From Bhargavaea cecembensis DSE10 (GTDB lineage: Bacteria; Bacillota; Bacilli; Bacillales_A; Planococcaceae): DNA of 64,000 bases. Made by a program: the position numbers and the translations under genes. Where the stretch lies: contig NZ_AOFT01000008.1 in assembly GCF_000348905.1 (NCBI RefSeq), forward strand, positions 62,001 to 126,000. The letters are read 5' to 3'. Positions 1-8,735 of this stretch are shown piece after piece. The notes under the pieces were generated by a model, which saw only the letters and a list, made by a program, of their open reading frames with translations, was not told the DNA's origin and searched no databases. The stretch's first letter is position 1. Each line of letters starts with the position of its first letter.

Positions 1-2
1 TC

Positions 3-284
3 GGCGCGATTATCGGTCTCGCCATCTCGGCCGCCATCATGTATGCCGGCTACCACTACTACAAGCGGAGCACATCCGGCTTCGCGCGCTTTTGCTGGGC
101 AGCGGTCGGCATCATCGGCCTCTTGACCGCAATCGGCAACATCCCGGCATTTATCGGCCTGCTCGCGATCGCGGCACTCTGGTATGTATACCAGAAGTGG
201 AATGCCCGTGAAGCCGTCCTGTTCGAAAACGACAGCGACCCGTTCGCCAACTTCGAGCGCGAGTGGAAAAACATCACGAAATAA
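3..284 (+). CDS. liaI: LiaI-like membrane protein, 5' partial
   Basis: The gene begins before the window; 93 residues are readable in the frame that opens at base 3. The visible part has two or three hydrophobic segments followed by an acidic C-terminal tail ending FANFEREWKNITK, which resembles the tail of Bacillus LiaI. LiaI is a small membrane protein that anchors the phage-shock protein LiaH at the membrane during envelope stress. The PspA-family gene starts 23 bases downstream and liaFSR follow, so the context supports the call strongly. An internal Met at 39 is not the true start because the frame stays open and hydrophobic upstream. Confidence 0.75.
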   Translation, partial: GAIIGLAISAAIMYAGYHYYKRSTSGFARFCWAAVGIIGLLTAIGNIPAFIGLLAIAALWYVYQKWNAREAVLFENDSDPFANFEREWKNITK

Positions 285-307
285 GATCCCACCAAGGAGG
301 AATCGTT

Positions 308-958
308 ATGAACTCACTGTTCAACCGCATCAAGTACTCTGTCCAGGCCGATCTTCATGAACTGCTGGACAAAAAGGAAGAAAAAAACCCCGTCTCCCTT
401 CTGAACGAATATCTTCGCCAGGCGGAAAAGCAGACCGAAGCCACCGGCCGTCTGCTGGACCGACAGGCAAAGCTGAAAGAGGAACTTGAAAAGGAACGGG
501 AAGAAGCGGCATCGATGCTTGAAAAGCGACGCAACCAGCTGGGGATTGCCGAGAAAGCGGGCGTGGAAGACCTCGTCGCGTTCGCCCGGGACGAAATCCG
601 TGCCTATGGCAACCGCGTCGATGAACTTGACCGCACGCTTGCCGAGACGGATGCCGAGCTGATCGGCCTTGAGCGCAAGTACGAAGAAATGAAACATAAG
701 ATCAAGGACATGAAAGTCCGCCAGCTTCAGCTGATGGGCAAGGAGAATGTGACGCGCGCCCATCGCCGCATGGACCAGGTCATTCAGGATGAAAGCAGCG
801 GAATGGCGCCTTACAACGAGATGAAGGCATACGTCGAGCAGCTTGGCGGCAAGATCGAGAAGGAACACAGCCATGACACGATGGAGCGCCGTCTGGACGC
901 GCTCGCCATCATCGAACAGGCGGAAAACGCCGGCAAAGCCGATAAAGAAACTGTCTGA
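308..958 (+). CDS. liaH: PspA/IM30 family phage-shock protein LiaH
   Basis: A 216-residue, highly charged protein that is almost entirely predicted coiled coil, as expected of the PspA/IM30/Vipp1 (ESCRT-III-like) family. It has the family N-terminus (NSLFNRIKYSVQADLHELLD) and lies directly after the liaI-like gene. LiaH forms large rings that bind stressed membrane. The start at 308 is chosen because AAGGAGG at 294-300 sits seven bases upstream; an in-frame ATG at 263 would overlap liaI and has no such site. In B. subtilis liaIH is the main target of LiaR; the liaIH promoter here would lie before the window. Confidence 0.9.
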   Translation: MNSLFNRIKYSVQADLHELLDKKEEKNPVSLLNEYLRQAEKQTEATGRLLDRQAKLKEELEKEREEAASMLEKRRNQLGIAEKAGVEDLVAFARDEIRAYGNRVDELDRTLAETDAELIGLERKYEEMKHKIKDMKVRQLQLMGKENVTRAHRRMDQVIQDESSGMAPYNEMKAYVEQLGGKIEKEHSHDTMERRLDALAIIEQAENAGKADKETV

Positions 959-989
959 CGGGGACATCGGCGCCCGGATTTTGTAAGAT

Positions 990-1014
990 AAGAAGGGGGA
1001 TCTCCCCCTTCTTT
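990..1014 (+). terminator. Hairpin between liaH and liaF
   Basis: AAGAAGGGGG at 990-999 pairs with CCCCCTTCTT at 1004-1013 around a four-base loop, followed by a short T tract (cttttg). It can act as an attenuating terminator that makes liaIH more abundant than liaFSR. Confidence 0.65.
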
Positions 1015-1076
1015 TGTGCATCATGCGGGCATACCCGCCCGCTTCTGCCGAAACCACCCGAAAGGAGGAACCCGCC

Positions 1077-1775
1077 ATGCATCCATCAGCCGACCAGCTC
1101 CGGTTTATCGTGATCAGCTTCGTGCTGCTCGTGTTCATTGAAGCCGCCTTTTTCAGGGACGGCAACATCATCTTTGTCATCCTCGGCGGCGGGCTGGCGT
1201 ACTATGGCTTCCGCCACCGCAATAAATGGATCCTCTGGACGGGTTTGTTCTTCCTCGGAATTGCGATCCTTTCCCTTTGGAGCCTCCGGCTGCTCATTCT
1301 CGCCGTGCTCGGCTACATTTTCATCAGCCTGTGGAAAGGCGTGCCCGCAGAAGAAATCACGCGGCCGCTCCGGGATGCCAGGACCGAGACACCGAACGGC
1401 ATCCTGAGAAATCGGCTATTTTCCGTGCAGTCGACGCCGTTCAGCTCCTACGAGTGGGAAGATGTCCATATCCATGGGGTTTTCGGTGACATCCATGTCG
1501 ATGTGACGGAGACCGTCCTTCCGAAAGGGACATCGTTCATCTCGATCCGGCAGGGCATCGGCAAGGTCAAGGTCGACGTGCCGTATGAGATTCCCGTGCG
1601 CGTCCACTATACATCGCTCCTCGGTGAATCCCGGCTGTTCGGCCGCCACCAGAACCGCATCTTCAATGAGCAGCTTCATATGAAAGATGGCTACGGGGCG
1701 GAAGAGCGCCCGGCTTCCGAACTCATCATCACCGTTGCCTCCTGGCTCGGGGACCTGGAGGTGTCGCGCAAATGA
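1077..1775 (+). CDS. liaF: LiaF-like negative regulator of LiaSR
   Basis: A 232-residue protein with about four hydrophobic segments in its first half and a soluble beta-rich C-terminal half (DUF2154/LiaF C-terminal type). LiaF is the membrane-bound inhibitor that keeps the LiaS kinase silent until the envelope is damaged. The start at 1077 has AAAGGAGG at 1061-1068; an in-frame Met at 1014 lies inside the preceding hairpin and is rejected. Its stop overlaps the liaS start (ATGA at 1772-1775), so the two are translationally coupled. The call rests on this order plus the membrane/DUF2154 layout. Confidence 0.85.
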   Translation: MHPSADQLRFIVISFVLLVFIEAAFFRDGNIIFVILGGGLAYYGFRHRNKWILWTGLFFLGIAILSLWSLRLLILAVLGYIFISLWKGVPAEEITRPLRDARTETPNGILRNRLFSVQSTPFSSYEWEDVHIHGVFGDIHVDVTETVLPKGTSFISIRQGIGKVKVDVPYEIPVRVHYTSLLGESRLFGRHQNRIFNEQLHMKDGYGAEERPASELIITVASWLGDLEVSRK

Positions 1776-2899
1776 GGCATCTGATCGCACGAGCCATCTC
1801 GTTGTCCACCCTGTTCCTCGCCGTCTCGGCGGGGATCGTGTTCCTGTTGCTCGGCATGCCGGATGACGACTGGTGGTTCCTGATCGAAGAGGAGCAATAC
1901 GGCCTTCCGGCTGCGGTGTGGATCGTCGCGGGTTCCGTTGCGGCCGGATGGATGCTCGCGTTCTGGGCATCCGGAATCGTCCGCTCGAACATCCGCGCGG
2001 TCGAGCAGCGTCTGTACGGCCTCCTTGAGACAGCCCCGGCGAAAAAGCGGCGCAAGCTCCCCCGCCCGACCGAACGCGCGGTCGGAGAAGTGGAAGGGCT
2101 TCTCACGACACAGCGCGAACGCCTGAAGGAAATCTCCGACAAGCGGGCGGAAAACCAGGAACAGATAGTCCAGGAACGCCTTGTACAGGAACGCCAGCGG
2201 CTTGCCCGTGAGCTGCACGACTCCGTCTCCCAGCAGCTGTTCGCCGCTTCCATGCTGTTGTCCGCGATGGCGGAAAAGGAACGCGCGGAGACGGGCTCGA
2301 CGTCCCGGACGCTCGAACAGGTGGAAAAGACCGTCCAGCAGGCACAGGTCGAGATGCGGGCGCTGCTCCTCCATCTGCGCCCCGCCCCGCTCAACGACAA
2401 GACCCTGTCGGAAGGACTCCGCGGCCTGCTCCGCGAATTGGATGAGAAAGTCCATTTCACGATCCGCGGACGCATCGAAGACGTCCCGCTTTCCAAGGGC
2501 GCCGAGGACCATCTGTTCCGGATCGCCCAGGAAACGCTGTCGAACGCACTCCGCCATGCGCAGGCAACCGAACTGGACCTGCTGTTTGTCGAGCGGGACG
2601 GCCTCGCGATCTTCCGTGTCCAGGACAATGGCGTCGGCTTCCGGGACGGCGACGGGAAAAGCGGCTCCTACGGCCTTCGCAACGTGCGCGAGCGCGCCGT
2701 CGAAATCGGCGGCACGTGCAAGATCGTATCCGTTCCGTCGCAGGGCACGATCGTGGAAGTGAAGCTTCCGGTGACTCGTCCTTCAGAAGAGGACGCACCG
2801 GCAGACGGCCCGCCGGAAAACGAAGCGGAAACCGCCCCTCTTCCCCACACAGAGGAGAAGGCGGACGGCCAACCAGTAGAAACGGAGGAATCGAGATGA
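1772..2899 (+). CDS. liaS: Sensor histidine kinase LiaS
   Basis: A 375-residue NarL-group kinase. Two membrane segments (about residues 7-28 and 45-68) bracket a very short extracellular loop, the intramembrane-sensing layout typical of LiaS. A HisKA_3 domain carries the phospho-acceptor in RELHDSVSQQ (His149), and the HATPase domain shows the N box (QETLSNALRH) and G box (DNGVGF). The last 30 residues are an acidic, low-complexity tail not usual for the family. It overlaps liaF and liaR by four bases each, giving a coupled liaFSR unit responding to lipid II-targeting antibiotics in known relatives. Confidence 0.92.
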   Translation: MRHLIARAISLSTLFLAVSAGIVFLLLGMPDDDWWFLIEEEQYGLPAAVWIVAGSVAAGWMLAFWASGIVRSNIRAVEQRLYGLLETAPAKKRRKLPRPTERAVGEVEGLLTTQRERLKEISDKRAENQEQIVQERLVQERQRLARELHDSVSQQLFAASMLLSAMAEKERAETGSTSRTLEQVEKTVQQAQVEMRALLLHLRPAPLNDKTLSEGLRGLLRELDEKVHFTIRGRIEDVPLSKGAEDHLFRIAQETLSNALRHAQATELDLLFVERDGLAIFRVQDNGVGFRDGDGKSGSYGLRNVRERAVEIGGTCKIVSVPSQGTIVEVKLPVTRPSEEDAPADGPPENEAETAPLPHTEEKADGQPVETEESR

Positions 2900-3525
2900 T
2901 CCGGGTACTGCTTGCGGATGACCATGAAATGGTGCGGATCGGCGTGTCCGCCTATCTCCAGGTCCAGCCCGATATGGAAGTGGTCGGCGAAGCCTCGAAC
3001 GGACGCGAGGCAGTCGACCTCGCGCTGCAATTGCGGCCGGACATCATCCTGATGGACATGGTCATGCCGGAGATGAACGGCGCCGAGGCGACGGCTGCGA
3101 TCATGAAGGCCTGGCCCGAGGCGAAGATCATGGTCGTCACGAGCTTCCTTGATGACGACAAGGTCTACCCGGCGCTCGAGGCCGGCGCGTCCAGCTATAT
3201 CCTGAAGACCTCAAAGGCATCGCGCATCGCCGACGCCATCCGTGACACGCTCGGCGGCCGGACGGTGCTGGAGCCCGAGGTGACGACGAAAATGATGCAG
3301 CGCATGCGCGGCACGGAGCGCGCGCCACATGACGAGCTGACCGCGCGGGAGATGGAAATCCTGCTTCTCATTGCAAAGGGCAAGACGAACCAGGATATTT
3401 CCGACGAGCTTTTCATCGCCCTCAAGACAGTCAAGACGCATGTCTCGAACATCCTCTCGAAGCTCGGCGTCGACGACCGCACGCAGGCCGCGGTCTACGC
3501 CTATCAGAACGGCCTCGCAGAATAA
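2896..3525 (+). CDS. liaR: Response regulator LiaR (NarL/LuxR type)
   Basis: A 209-residue response regulator. The receiver domain has the acidic pair in LLADDHE and the phospho-acceptor Asp54 in ILMDMVMPEM; a LuxR-type helix-turn-helix lies at about residues 145-195 (LTAREMEILLLIAKGKTNQ, then TVKTHVSNILSKL). The ATG at 2896 overlaps the liaS stop and has GGAGG at 2884-2888 inside liaS. It is the DNA-binding output of the LiaFSR system and would activate liaIH. A perfect 18-base palindrome (3531-3548) follows the stop. Confidence 0.93.
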   Translation: MIRVLLADDHEMVRIGVSAYLQVQPDMEVVGEASNGREAVDLALQLRPDIILMDMVMPEMNGAEATAAIMKAWPEAKIMVVTSFLDDDKVYPALEAGASSYILKTSKASRIADAIRDTLGGRTVLEPEVTTKMMQRMRGTERAPHDELTAREMEILLLIAKGKTNQDISDELFIALKTVKTHVSNILSKLGVDDRTQAAVYAYQNGLAE

Positions 3526-3530
3526 GAAAA

Positions 3531-3548
3531 TCCGCGGCATGCCGCGGA
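3531..3548. repeat. Perfect 18-base palindrome after liaR
   Basis: tccgcggcatgccgcgga is identical to its reverse complement. A-tracts flank both sides rather than a downstream T tract, so it is not a standard + strand terminator. It could form a stable hairpin between liaR and the next small gene, or stabilise the lia mRNA 3' end. Confidence 0.5.
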
Positions 3549-3565
3549 AAAGCAGGTGCATGTGA

Positions 3566-3763
3566 TTGAACAACAACAACCAGAATTCCGCATTGATCCC
3601 GGTGGCGGTCATCCTGATGATCGCCGCCATCCTGTTCCTGAACATCGTCCTCCCCGCGCTTCCTTTCCGGTGGATGATGGTCATCATCATCGCCGTCATC
3701 GGCATCGCCGGCGTGCTCGTGATTTTGTGGATGAAAAAGCGGGGCGGCGGACGGAGGGAGTGA
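3566..3763 (+). CDS. Small two-helix membrane protein
   Basis: A 65-residue protein with an Asn/Gln-rich N-terminus, two hydrophobic helices (about 10-30 and 33-55) and a basic C-terminus (MKKRGGGRRE). It starts with TTG at 3566; AGGTG at 3554-3558 gives suitable spacing. I do not recognise a family. Its position 40 bases after liaR, before a strong terminator, suggests it is the last gene of the lia operon and may act at the membrane in the same stress response, which is inference from position only. Confidence 0.55.
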   Translation: MNNNNQNSALIPVAVILMIAAILFLNIVLPALPFRWMMVIIIAVIGIAGVLVILWMKKRGGGRRE

Positions 3764-3808
3764 GCGGCGGGATGGCCCTCGCGAATGTCTCCATACTCCC
3801 CCTACATC

Positions 3809-3843
3809 AAAAAGCCGCTCCCCTGCCGGAAGCGGCTTTTTTC
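3809..3843. terminator. Bidirectional terminator, lia operon / dinB-like gene
   Basis: AAAGCCGCT (3811-3819) pairs with AGCGGCTTT (3831-3839), with an A tract before and T tract after, so it can stop transcription from both converging genes. Confidence 0.85.
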
Positions 3844-3851
3844 CTATTGAA

Positions 3852-4313
3852 TTATCCCTTTGCCAAATGCGCCATGGCGTTCAGGATGCCGCCGTGGACG
3901 CCTTCGTGCCAGACCGTGAACTGCAGGAGTTTTTCTCCGGTGTCCATCTGATGGCCGGCAATCTCGAGCGGGCGGCCAAGCTGTCCGTCAAGCTGTCCTT
4001 CAAGCGCCGCTGCTATGCGGTCCGTCTGCTCCTTCAGCGCGGACAAAAGCTCTTCATCGGACGGAACACCTTCTCCCCAGCCGTCCGGACTGGTCCCGGT
4101 GTTGAAGAAGCCGGACCATTCCGGGTGGACGACCTCATAGTCGGGGGCGATCATCTTCGTGAAGTTCTCGAGCGAGACGAAGATATGGCCCGCGTTCCAG
4201 CGGATGTTGTTGCGGAAGCCGGGGTACAGCTTGTCCCAGTCCGCCCCTTCCAGCTGTGACAGTTGTCCGAGCGTGTAGCCGCGAGCGAATTTCATCTGTT
4301 TAATGGATGTCAA
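3852..4313 (-). CDS. DinB/YfiT-type metal-dependent protein
   Basis: A 153-residue four-helix-bundle protein of the DinB superfamily. Likely metal ligands are the His in WNAGHIFVSLE and the HEGVH motif near residue 138. Bacterial relatives are thiol (bacillithiol or mycothiol) dependent transferases or stress proteins of unknown substrate, so the exact reaction is not called. It starts with TTG at 4313; a perfect AAGGAGG (complement of 4321-4327) lies seven bases upstream, which decides the start. Transcribed alone toward the lia operon. Confidence 0.8.
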   Translation of the reverse strand: MTSIKQMKFARGYTLGQLSQLEGADWDKLYPGFRNNIRWNAGHIFVSLENFTKMIAPDYEVVHPEWSGFFNTGTSPDGWGEGVPSDEELLSALKEQTDRIAAALEGQLDGQLGRPLEIAGHQMDTGEKLLQFTVWHEGVHGGILNAMAHLAKG

Positions 4314-4382
4314 TTGAATTCCTCCTTCAAGGTACTGTTTTCATTGTCGCCCAAGCGCCGGATTTTTTGAACCGAAACACAC

Positions 4383-4414
4383 AAAACCGCTGCCCGTTGC
4401 GGGTCAGCGGTTTT
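4383..4414. terminator. Bidirectional terminator
   Basis: AAAACCGCTG and CAGCGGTTTT form a stem around a 12-base loop. It terminates the small acidic gene on the minus strand; it lies upstream of the DinB-like gene. Confidence 0.8.
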
Positions 4415-4417
4415 GAT

Positions 4418-4654
4418 TCACTCTTTTCCAGGGTACCGTTCATTCGGGGCGGTATCGTTATAGCCTTTATCCAGGCCTTCATCACCCTCGAATGCAGACG
4501 GCTCGTCCTTGCCGACGTCTTCGTTTTCGTTTTCACGGAAGATGTCCGTCGAGTTGGATTCGGACGGATCGGCCAACGGAAGTTCACCTTCGTTACGGTC
4601 TCCGCGCTGCGGATCATAGTCGCGTGCGTTCGGATAGTTTTCGTGTCTAGTCAT
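4418..4654 (-). CDS. Small acidic hydrophilic protein, unknown
   Basis: A 78-residue protein, very rich in Asp, Glu and Asn, with no hydrophobic segment or cysteine; it looks disordered. The start at 4654 (MTRHENYPNARDYDP) is preceded by GGAAGGAG (complement of about 4663-4670). A terminator follows directly. I do not recognise the family. The codon pattern and ribosome binding site make it credible as a real gene. Small disordered acidic proteins of this type in Bacillales are often stress or spore related, but nothing in the sequence shows that here. Confidence 0.6.
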   Translation of the reverse strand: MTRHENYPNARDYDPQRGDRNEGELPLADPSESNSTDIFRENENEDVGKDEPSAFEGDEGLDKGYNDTAPNERYPGKE

Positions 4655-5018
4655 GGTTTCCGCTCCTTCCCCCGGCTGACCCGGCTGCAAGCCCGTCAGT
4701 CCATGGTTTTATTTGCGGACGGCTCACCGTCCTGACCGGCGACACGCCGGATGCCCCGGCCGGCCGCCCTGCAAATTCCAGGGCTCCCGGCCGGAGCGTT
4801 CCCATTCTCCCCTGTCTGCTGCAATCGCCTGAACTTCTATTTATCCTTTTCTTGATTCCCATTTAAATTCCTGCAAGGGAACTTCAAATTTACGGAAACT
4901 CAACAAACAGCGTCGGGGCGACGGGAAAGGTGATAGACTATTCCTTTTTCACACGGCCCTTTAAACCTGAATAGGCGGAAATGAACAAAAGGACCCGGTA
5001 ACAAAGCTCCGAACCGGA
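4655..5018. other. Gene-free stretch with GC-rich hairpin
   Basis: 364 bases without a supported gene. A long GC-rich inverted repeat lies at 4756-4794 (GCCCTG pairing CAGGGC, extended by CCGGCCGG arms) with no T tract. The rest turns AT-rich near 4850-4960 and probably holds the promoter of the small acidic gene. An imperfect CCGGT/ACCGG hairpin near 4995-5020 followed on the minus strand by ccttttg may terminate the channel gene. Confidence 0.4.
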
Positions 5019-6056
5019 TCAGTCAATCGGCCCGTTCACTTTCCCGTCGAGTGATTCGATGCTATCGTGGTTGCCCGCGACAATCAGCTTGTCCCCGACC
5101 CTGAATTGCTCATCGGGATCCGGATTGCTGAGGACGTCTTTTTCCCTGCTGATCGCCAGAAGCGTGATGCCGTACTCACGGCGGAGATTGGACGACTCGA
5201 CCGACTTTCCTGCAAGCGGGCAGCTGTCTCCAAGGATCACTTCCCCGACGACGAACTCTTTCTTCTCGGCCATCATCAGATCATTGATAAAATCGATGCC
5301 GGACGGGCTGACGACGGACAGCGCAAGTTCACGGCCGCCGATGCTTGACGGGTTGATGACACGGGTGGCGCCGGCCCGCTTCAGCACTTCCTCGGAACCT
5401 TCCTTCTCGGCACGAGCCGCAATCTCGATGTCTTCATTCATGCCCTTCGCTGTCAGGGTGATGAAAACATTGTCTGCGTCGCTGTCGAGTGCAGCAATCA
5501 GGCCGCGCGCCTTGTCCGTCCGGGCCTTTTCGAGGATATCCCGGTCTGTCGGATCGCCGATCAGCCGGAGCGTTCCCTGGTCGACCACTTCCAGGAGTTC
5601 GTCTTCATTGTCATGTATGTACAGGACCTTCATTTCCTCTCCCATGTCGCGCAATTCCCGGTACACCTGCTGGGCGACCCGTCCGAATCCGCATACGATG
5701 ATATGATCCTCCAGCTTGTCGACTTCATGGTCCATCTGCTTATCCCACACTTTCTCCGACAGTTGTTTTTCAATCAGATACGAGGCTGCGGTGCCGAGCC
5801 CGTATGTGACAACTCCCGCACCGAACGGTACGATCAGCAGCGCAAAGCGCCGGCCTTCATCGGTCACCGGATACATGTCCCCATAGCCGATCGTCATGAC
5901 CGAGATGATCGTCATCCAAAGCGAATCGAAAAATGACAGGCTCTCATAATGCATGAACCCCACAATCCCGACCCCGACAAGGAGAATAACCAGCAGGCTG
6001 AGAAACAGCAGCCGCCGGTAGCCGGTCGGGATATCGAGCCATTTTTTCCTGAACAT
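5019..6056 (-). CDS. Potassium channel with RCK (TrkA) regulatory domains
   Basis: A 345-residue two-helix K+ channel resembling YugO and MthK. TM1 spans about residues 15-34, the pore helix and selectivity filter TIGYGD are at 55-60, and TM2 follows to about residue 95. The cytoplasmic part has a TrkA_N/RCK Rossmann fold (HIIVCGFGRVAQ near 118-129) and a TrkA_C domain at the C-terminus. It should conduct K+ under ligand or nucleotide control. ATG at 6056 is preferred over the TTG at 6062 because AGAAGGG ends only six bases before the ATG. Confidence 0.9.
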   Translation of the reverse strand: MFRKKWLDIPTGYRRLLFLSLLVILLVGVGIVGFMHYESLSFFDSLWMTIISVMTIGYGDMYPVTDEGRRFALLIVPFGAGVVTYGLGTAASYLIEKQLSEKVWDKQMDHEVDKLEDHIIVCGFGRVAQQVYRELRDMGEEMKVLYIHDNEDELLEVVDQGTLRLIGDPTDRDILEKARTDKARGLIAALDSDADNVFITLTAKGMNEDIEIAARAEKEGSEEVLKRAGATRVINPSSIGGRELALSVVSPSGIDFINDLMMAEKKEFVVGEVILGDSCPLAGKSVESSNLRREYGITLLAISREKDVLSNPDPDEQFRVGDKLIVAGNHDSIESLDGKVNGPID

Positions 6057-6190
6057 TAGCAACCCTTCTTTCGGGGGTCTGGTCTTTTACTCTTACCCTG
6101 GGAGACCTGCCGGTAACCGCAACTCTCCGGCAGGGTGCGCGTCCTATTAATGGAAATATCCATCACTCCGGATGAGAGGAGGGAAAATCG

Positions 6191-6592
6191 ATGAAAAACC
6201 TGCTGCTTGCAGCATCCTTCGCTGCCGTGATGCTGCTCTCCGGCTGCGGGGCGGTGAAAACAGCAGCCGACCACGGGAGCGGCCTGTCGGTGGAAATGAA
6301 GACCGGCGGCCAGTACCGCCACGTCCAGCTGATCCGGTACGAAAATGGCGAGAGGGTGCCGGATGAAAATGTGGTGAACGCTGATGGCAGCCAGTTTGAA
6401 GACGGTGAGGTCATCTGGTTCGATATACAGCCAGGGGAATGGAAAGAAACGACGGCATTCGCCCTGTCCGTCAGCACGGACGGGACCGGAGTCGGCGCCA
6501 GACAGACGAAGCCAGTCGAGCTGAAAGACGGCACTTCCTGGGCACATGCAGTATTCAATGATGACGGCCTGACCATCGAGGAAGCGGAATGA
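6191..6592 (+). CDS. Small lipoprotein, unknown
   Basis: A 133-residue protein with a classical lipoprotein signal peptide (lipobox LSGC, Cys19) and a mature domain of about 110 residues that looks beta-rich. AGGAGGG lies just upstream of the ATG. I do not recognise a family. The stop overlaps the start of the following membrane protein gene (ATGA at 6589-6592), so the two form a coupled pair divergent from the K+ channel. Surface exposed by inference from the lipobox. Confidence 0.75.
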   Translation: MKNLLLAASFAAVMLLSGCGAVKTAADHGSGLSVEMKTGGQYRHVQLIRYENGERVPDENVVNADGSQFEDGEVIWFDIQPGEWKETTAFALSVSTDGTGVGARQTKPVELKDGTSWAHAVFNDDGLTIEEAE

Positions 6593-7101
6593 GGACCGCA
6601 AGCGTGCCGCTCCGGAGGAAAATCATCGCCGCTTCCCTGGCAGGCGCTGCCTTCGCTGTCCTCCTCGGCCTTCTCGCACCGGATCCGTTCGGGGAATACC
6701 CGGCAAATCCCGGCGGTTTCCTGCATGCATTCACGCTGTACGTCCCGGTCTACCTGATGTACAGCTTCCCGGTCATTCTGTTGTTCGGCGTGCCGGCATC
6801 CTTGCTTGCGGACTTTCTTGCAGCACGCCTTTCACGCGGACTTCGGAAACCGGCGGCCGAGCCGGTGATTTCCGGTGTGCTGCATGCGGCGTTCGGCCTG
6901 GTCGCGCTCGGCTACGGTGTGGCGGCTGCGCTTCTCGGCTTCGCCGCGGACCGGCTGCTCAAGAAGCGTCCAGCACCCGGATGGCCCGTTGTCCTCAAGA
7001 GTTTCGCCGTTCCCGCCTTCGTCTGGCTCTTCTTCATGTTCATCGTCTACCTGAAGGAGCTGCCCGGCGACCTGCCCACCCTGTTGCAGGCCATCCTATA
7101 A
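6589..7101 (+). CDS. Four-helix membrane protein, unknown
   Basis: A 170-residue protein with about four hydrophobic helices (roughly 11-29, 45-75, 95-122, 138-156) and basic loops. No family recognised. It is translationally coupled to the upstream lipoprotein and followed by a strong terminator, so the two probably work together in the envelope. Confidence 0.7.
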   Translation: MRTASVPLRRKIIAASLAGAAFAVLLGLLAPDPFGEYPANPGGFLHAFTLYVPVYLMYSFPVILLFGVPASLLADFLAARLSRGLRKPAAEPVISGVLHAAFGLVALGYGVAAALLGFAADRLLKKRPAPGWPVVLKSFAVPAFVWLFFMFIVYLKELPGDLPTLLQAIL

Positions 7102-7103
7102 GA

Positions 7104-7143
7104 AAAAGAGCTTCCGGGCCCGATGCCGGAAGCTCCTTTTTTA
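7104..7143. terminator. Bidirectional terminator
   Basis: GAGCTTCCGG (7108-7117) pairs with CCGGAAGCTC (7126-7135), with A tract before and T tract after. Serves the membrane protein on + and the AgcS gene on minus. Confidence 0.9.
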
Positions 7144-7196
7144 ATAGGGGGAGGGTTTGCCCATCCGTCTTTCATCCCTGCAGGCGAATGAGCGGT

Positions 7197-8735
7197 TTAT
7201 TTTCTGACCGTGCTGCCGGCATCGTCGTAAAAGTTGAGCGCGACGCCTCGTTTTTTCTCCGGAGCCTTCCGCTTTTTCCCGAGATCCGGATTGCTGCTTT
7301 GAGGACGTTCGGTCTCCCAGAAGTCGGCATTCCTGATGCCGAGCCGCTCCGGTTCGAAGACCGGATCCTTTCCGGCCTTCCTCTGTTCGCCGTAATCCTT
7401 CAGCGCGATCAGTGCCGGCTTGGCGAGCAGGACGATGGCAAGCATGTTGATATAGGCCATGCTGCCGAGACCGATGTCGCCGAGTGTCCAAGCCGTACTT
7501 GCGGAAACGACTGATCCTGTGAAGACGAATATGAGAATGCCCGTCTTCAGAAGGCCGTCACCGAAGAACTTGCGGCCCAGCCTCTGCTGGATAAACGCAA
7601 GGCCCGTTTCCGACTTGTAGTAGTAGGAAAGCATCGTCGTGAAGCAGAAGAAGAACAGCGCAATCGCCAGAAACGGCGATCCGAAGCCGGGAAGCACACT
7701 GTCGACAGCCAGCTGCGTATTAACAGGGCCCGCCTCGACGCCAGGCACGTTGGCGACAACTGCATCTCCGCCGGAAGGCTGCACGTTATACATGCCGGAA
7801 ATGAGAATCATGAAGGCCGTTGCCGAACAGATGAGCCAAGTATCGATGTACACGGACATCGACTGCACGAGTCCCTGCTTGGCAGGGTGGGAAACCTCGG
7901 CGGCTGCGCCTTCGTAGGTTTCCCCGCCAGATCCTGCTGCATTGGAGAAGAATCCCCGCTGAACGCCCCAGGCGACCGCTGAACCGATCAGACCGCCGAA
8001 CGCGGCGTCTGTACCGACAGCACTGGAGATGATGAGCCGGAAAACTTCTGGGATGAGCGTAATATTAGCAGTCAGGACCACTGCGGTGACGAGGAAGAAA
8101 AGAACGACCATGATCGGAACGAGAAATTCGAGCGTCTGCGCGATCCGCTTGACCCCGCCGAAGATCACGAGCGACAAGAGGACCGTCAGCACGACTCCTA
8201 CCACAACCGGCTCGATGCCGAAGGCTTGCTTCATGGAAAGCGCAACGGTGTTGGACTGGATGTTCATGAGGAGGAAGCCTTTTGCCACGATGGTCAGGAG
8301 GGCAAAGAAAATCGCAAGCTTCGTCCATCCGAGACCCTTTTCTATGTAGTACGGCGTACCTCCCCGATACTCCCCGTCCTGCTTGCTTTTGAAGATTTGC
8401 GCAAGCGTCACCTCGACAAAGGAAGTGGCGGAGCCCATAAAGGCCATCACCCACATCCAGAACACGGCACCGGGACCGCCGAGCGTGATCGCTGTTGCCA
8501 CACCGGCAATATTGCCGGTCCCGACCCGGCTCCCGAGCGACATCGAGATCGCCTGGAACGACGAAATACCGCTCTTGGAACTCTTCCTTTCAAAGGTCAG
8601 CCTGAACATATCCTTCAAGTACCTGACCTGGACAAACTTCGTGGCCAGTGTGAAATACAGGCCGATCAACAAAAACCCATAAATGAAATACTGATTCCAA
8701 ATGACTCCACTAAACCAATCTATAAAATTCTGCAC
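7197..8735 (-). CDS. Alanine/glycine:cation symporter (AgcS/AlsT family)
   Basis: A roughly 512-residue transporter with about ten membrane segments and the family signatures: an N-terminal FTLATKFVQVRYL stretch, GSRVGTGNIAGVATAI and the GGPGAVFWMW region, and a long hydrophilic C-terminal tail. It imports alanine or glycine with Na+ (or H+). I place the start at GTG 8735 because GGAGG (8741-8745, minus) is five bases upstream; an ATG at 8747 is in frame four codons earlier but has no ribosome binding site in front of it. The gene stands alone behind a 390-base leader region. Confidence 0.9.
   Translation of the reverse strand: MQNFIDWFSGVIWNQYFIYGFLLIGLYFTLATKFVQVRYLKDMFRLTFERKSSKSGISSFQAISMSLGSRVGTGNIAGVATAITLGGPGAVFWMWVMAFMGSATSFVEVTLAQIFKSKQDGEYRGGTPYYIEKGLGWTKLAIFFALLTIVAKGFLLMNIQSNTVALSMKQAFGIEPVVVGVVLTVLLSLVIFGGVKRIAQTLEFLVPIMVVLFFLVTAVVLTANITLIPEVFRLIISSAVGTDAAFGGLIGSAVAWGVQRGFFSNAAGSGGETYEGAAAEVSHPAKQGLVQSMSVYIDTWLICSATAFMILISGMYNVQPSGGDAVVANVPGVEAGPVNTQLAVDSVLPGFGSPFLAIALFFFCFTTMLSYYYKSETGLAFIQQRLGRKFFGDGLLKTGILIFVFTGSVVSASTAWTLGDIGLGSMAYINMLAIVLLAKPALIALKDYGEQRKAGKDPVFEPERLGIRNADFWETERPQSSNPDLGKKRKAPEKKRGVALNFYDDAGSTVRK

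Noticed and set aside
4647-4862. 71-codon minus-strand frame in the gap before the K+ channel
   Set aside because: No ribosome site, overlaps a GC-rich hairpin and the small acidic gene, Arg/Gly/Ser-rich composition.
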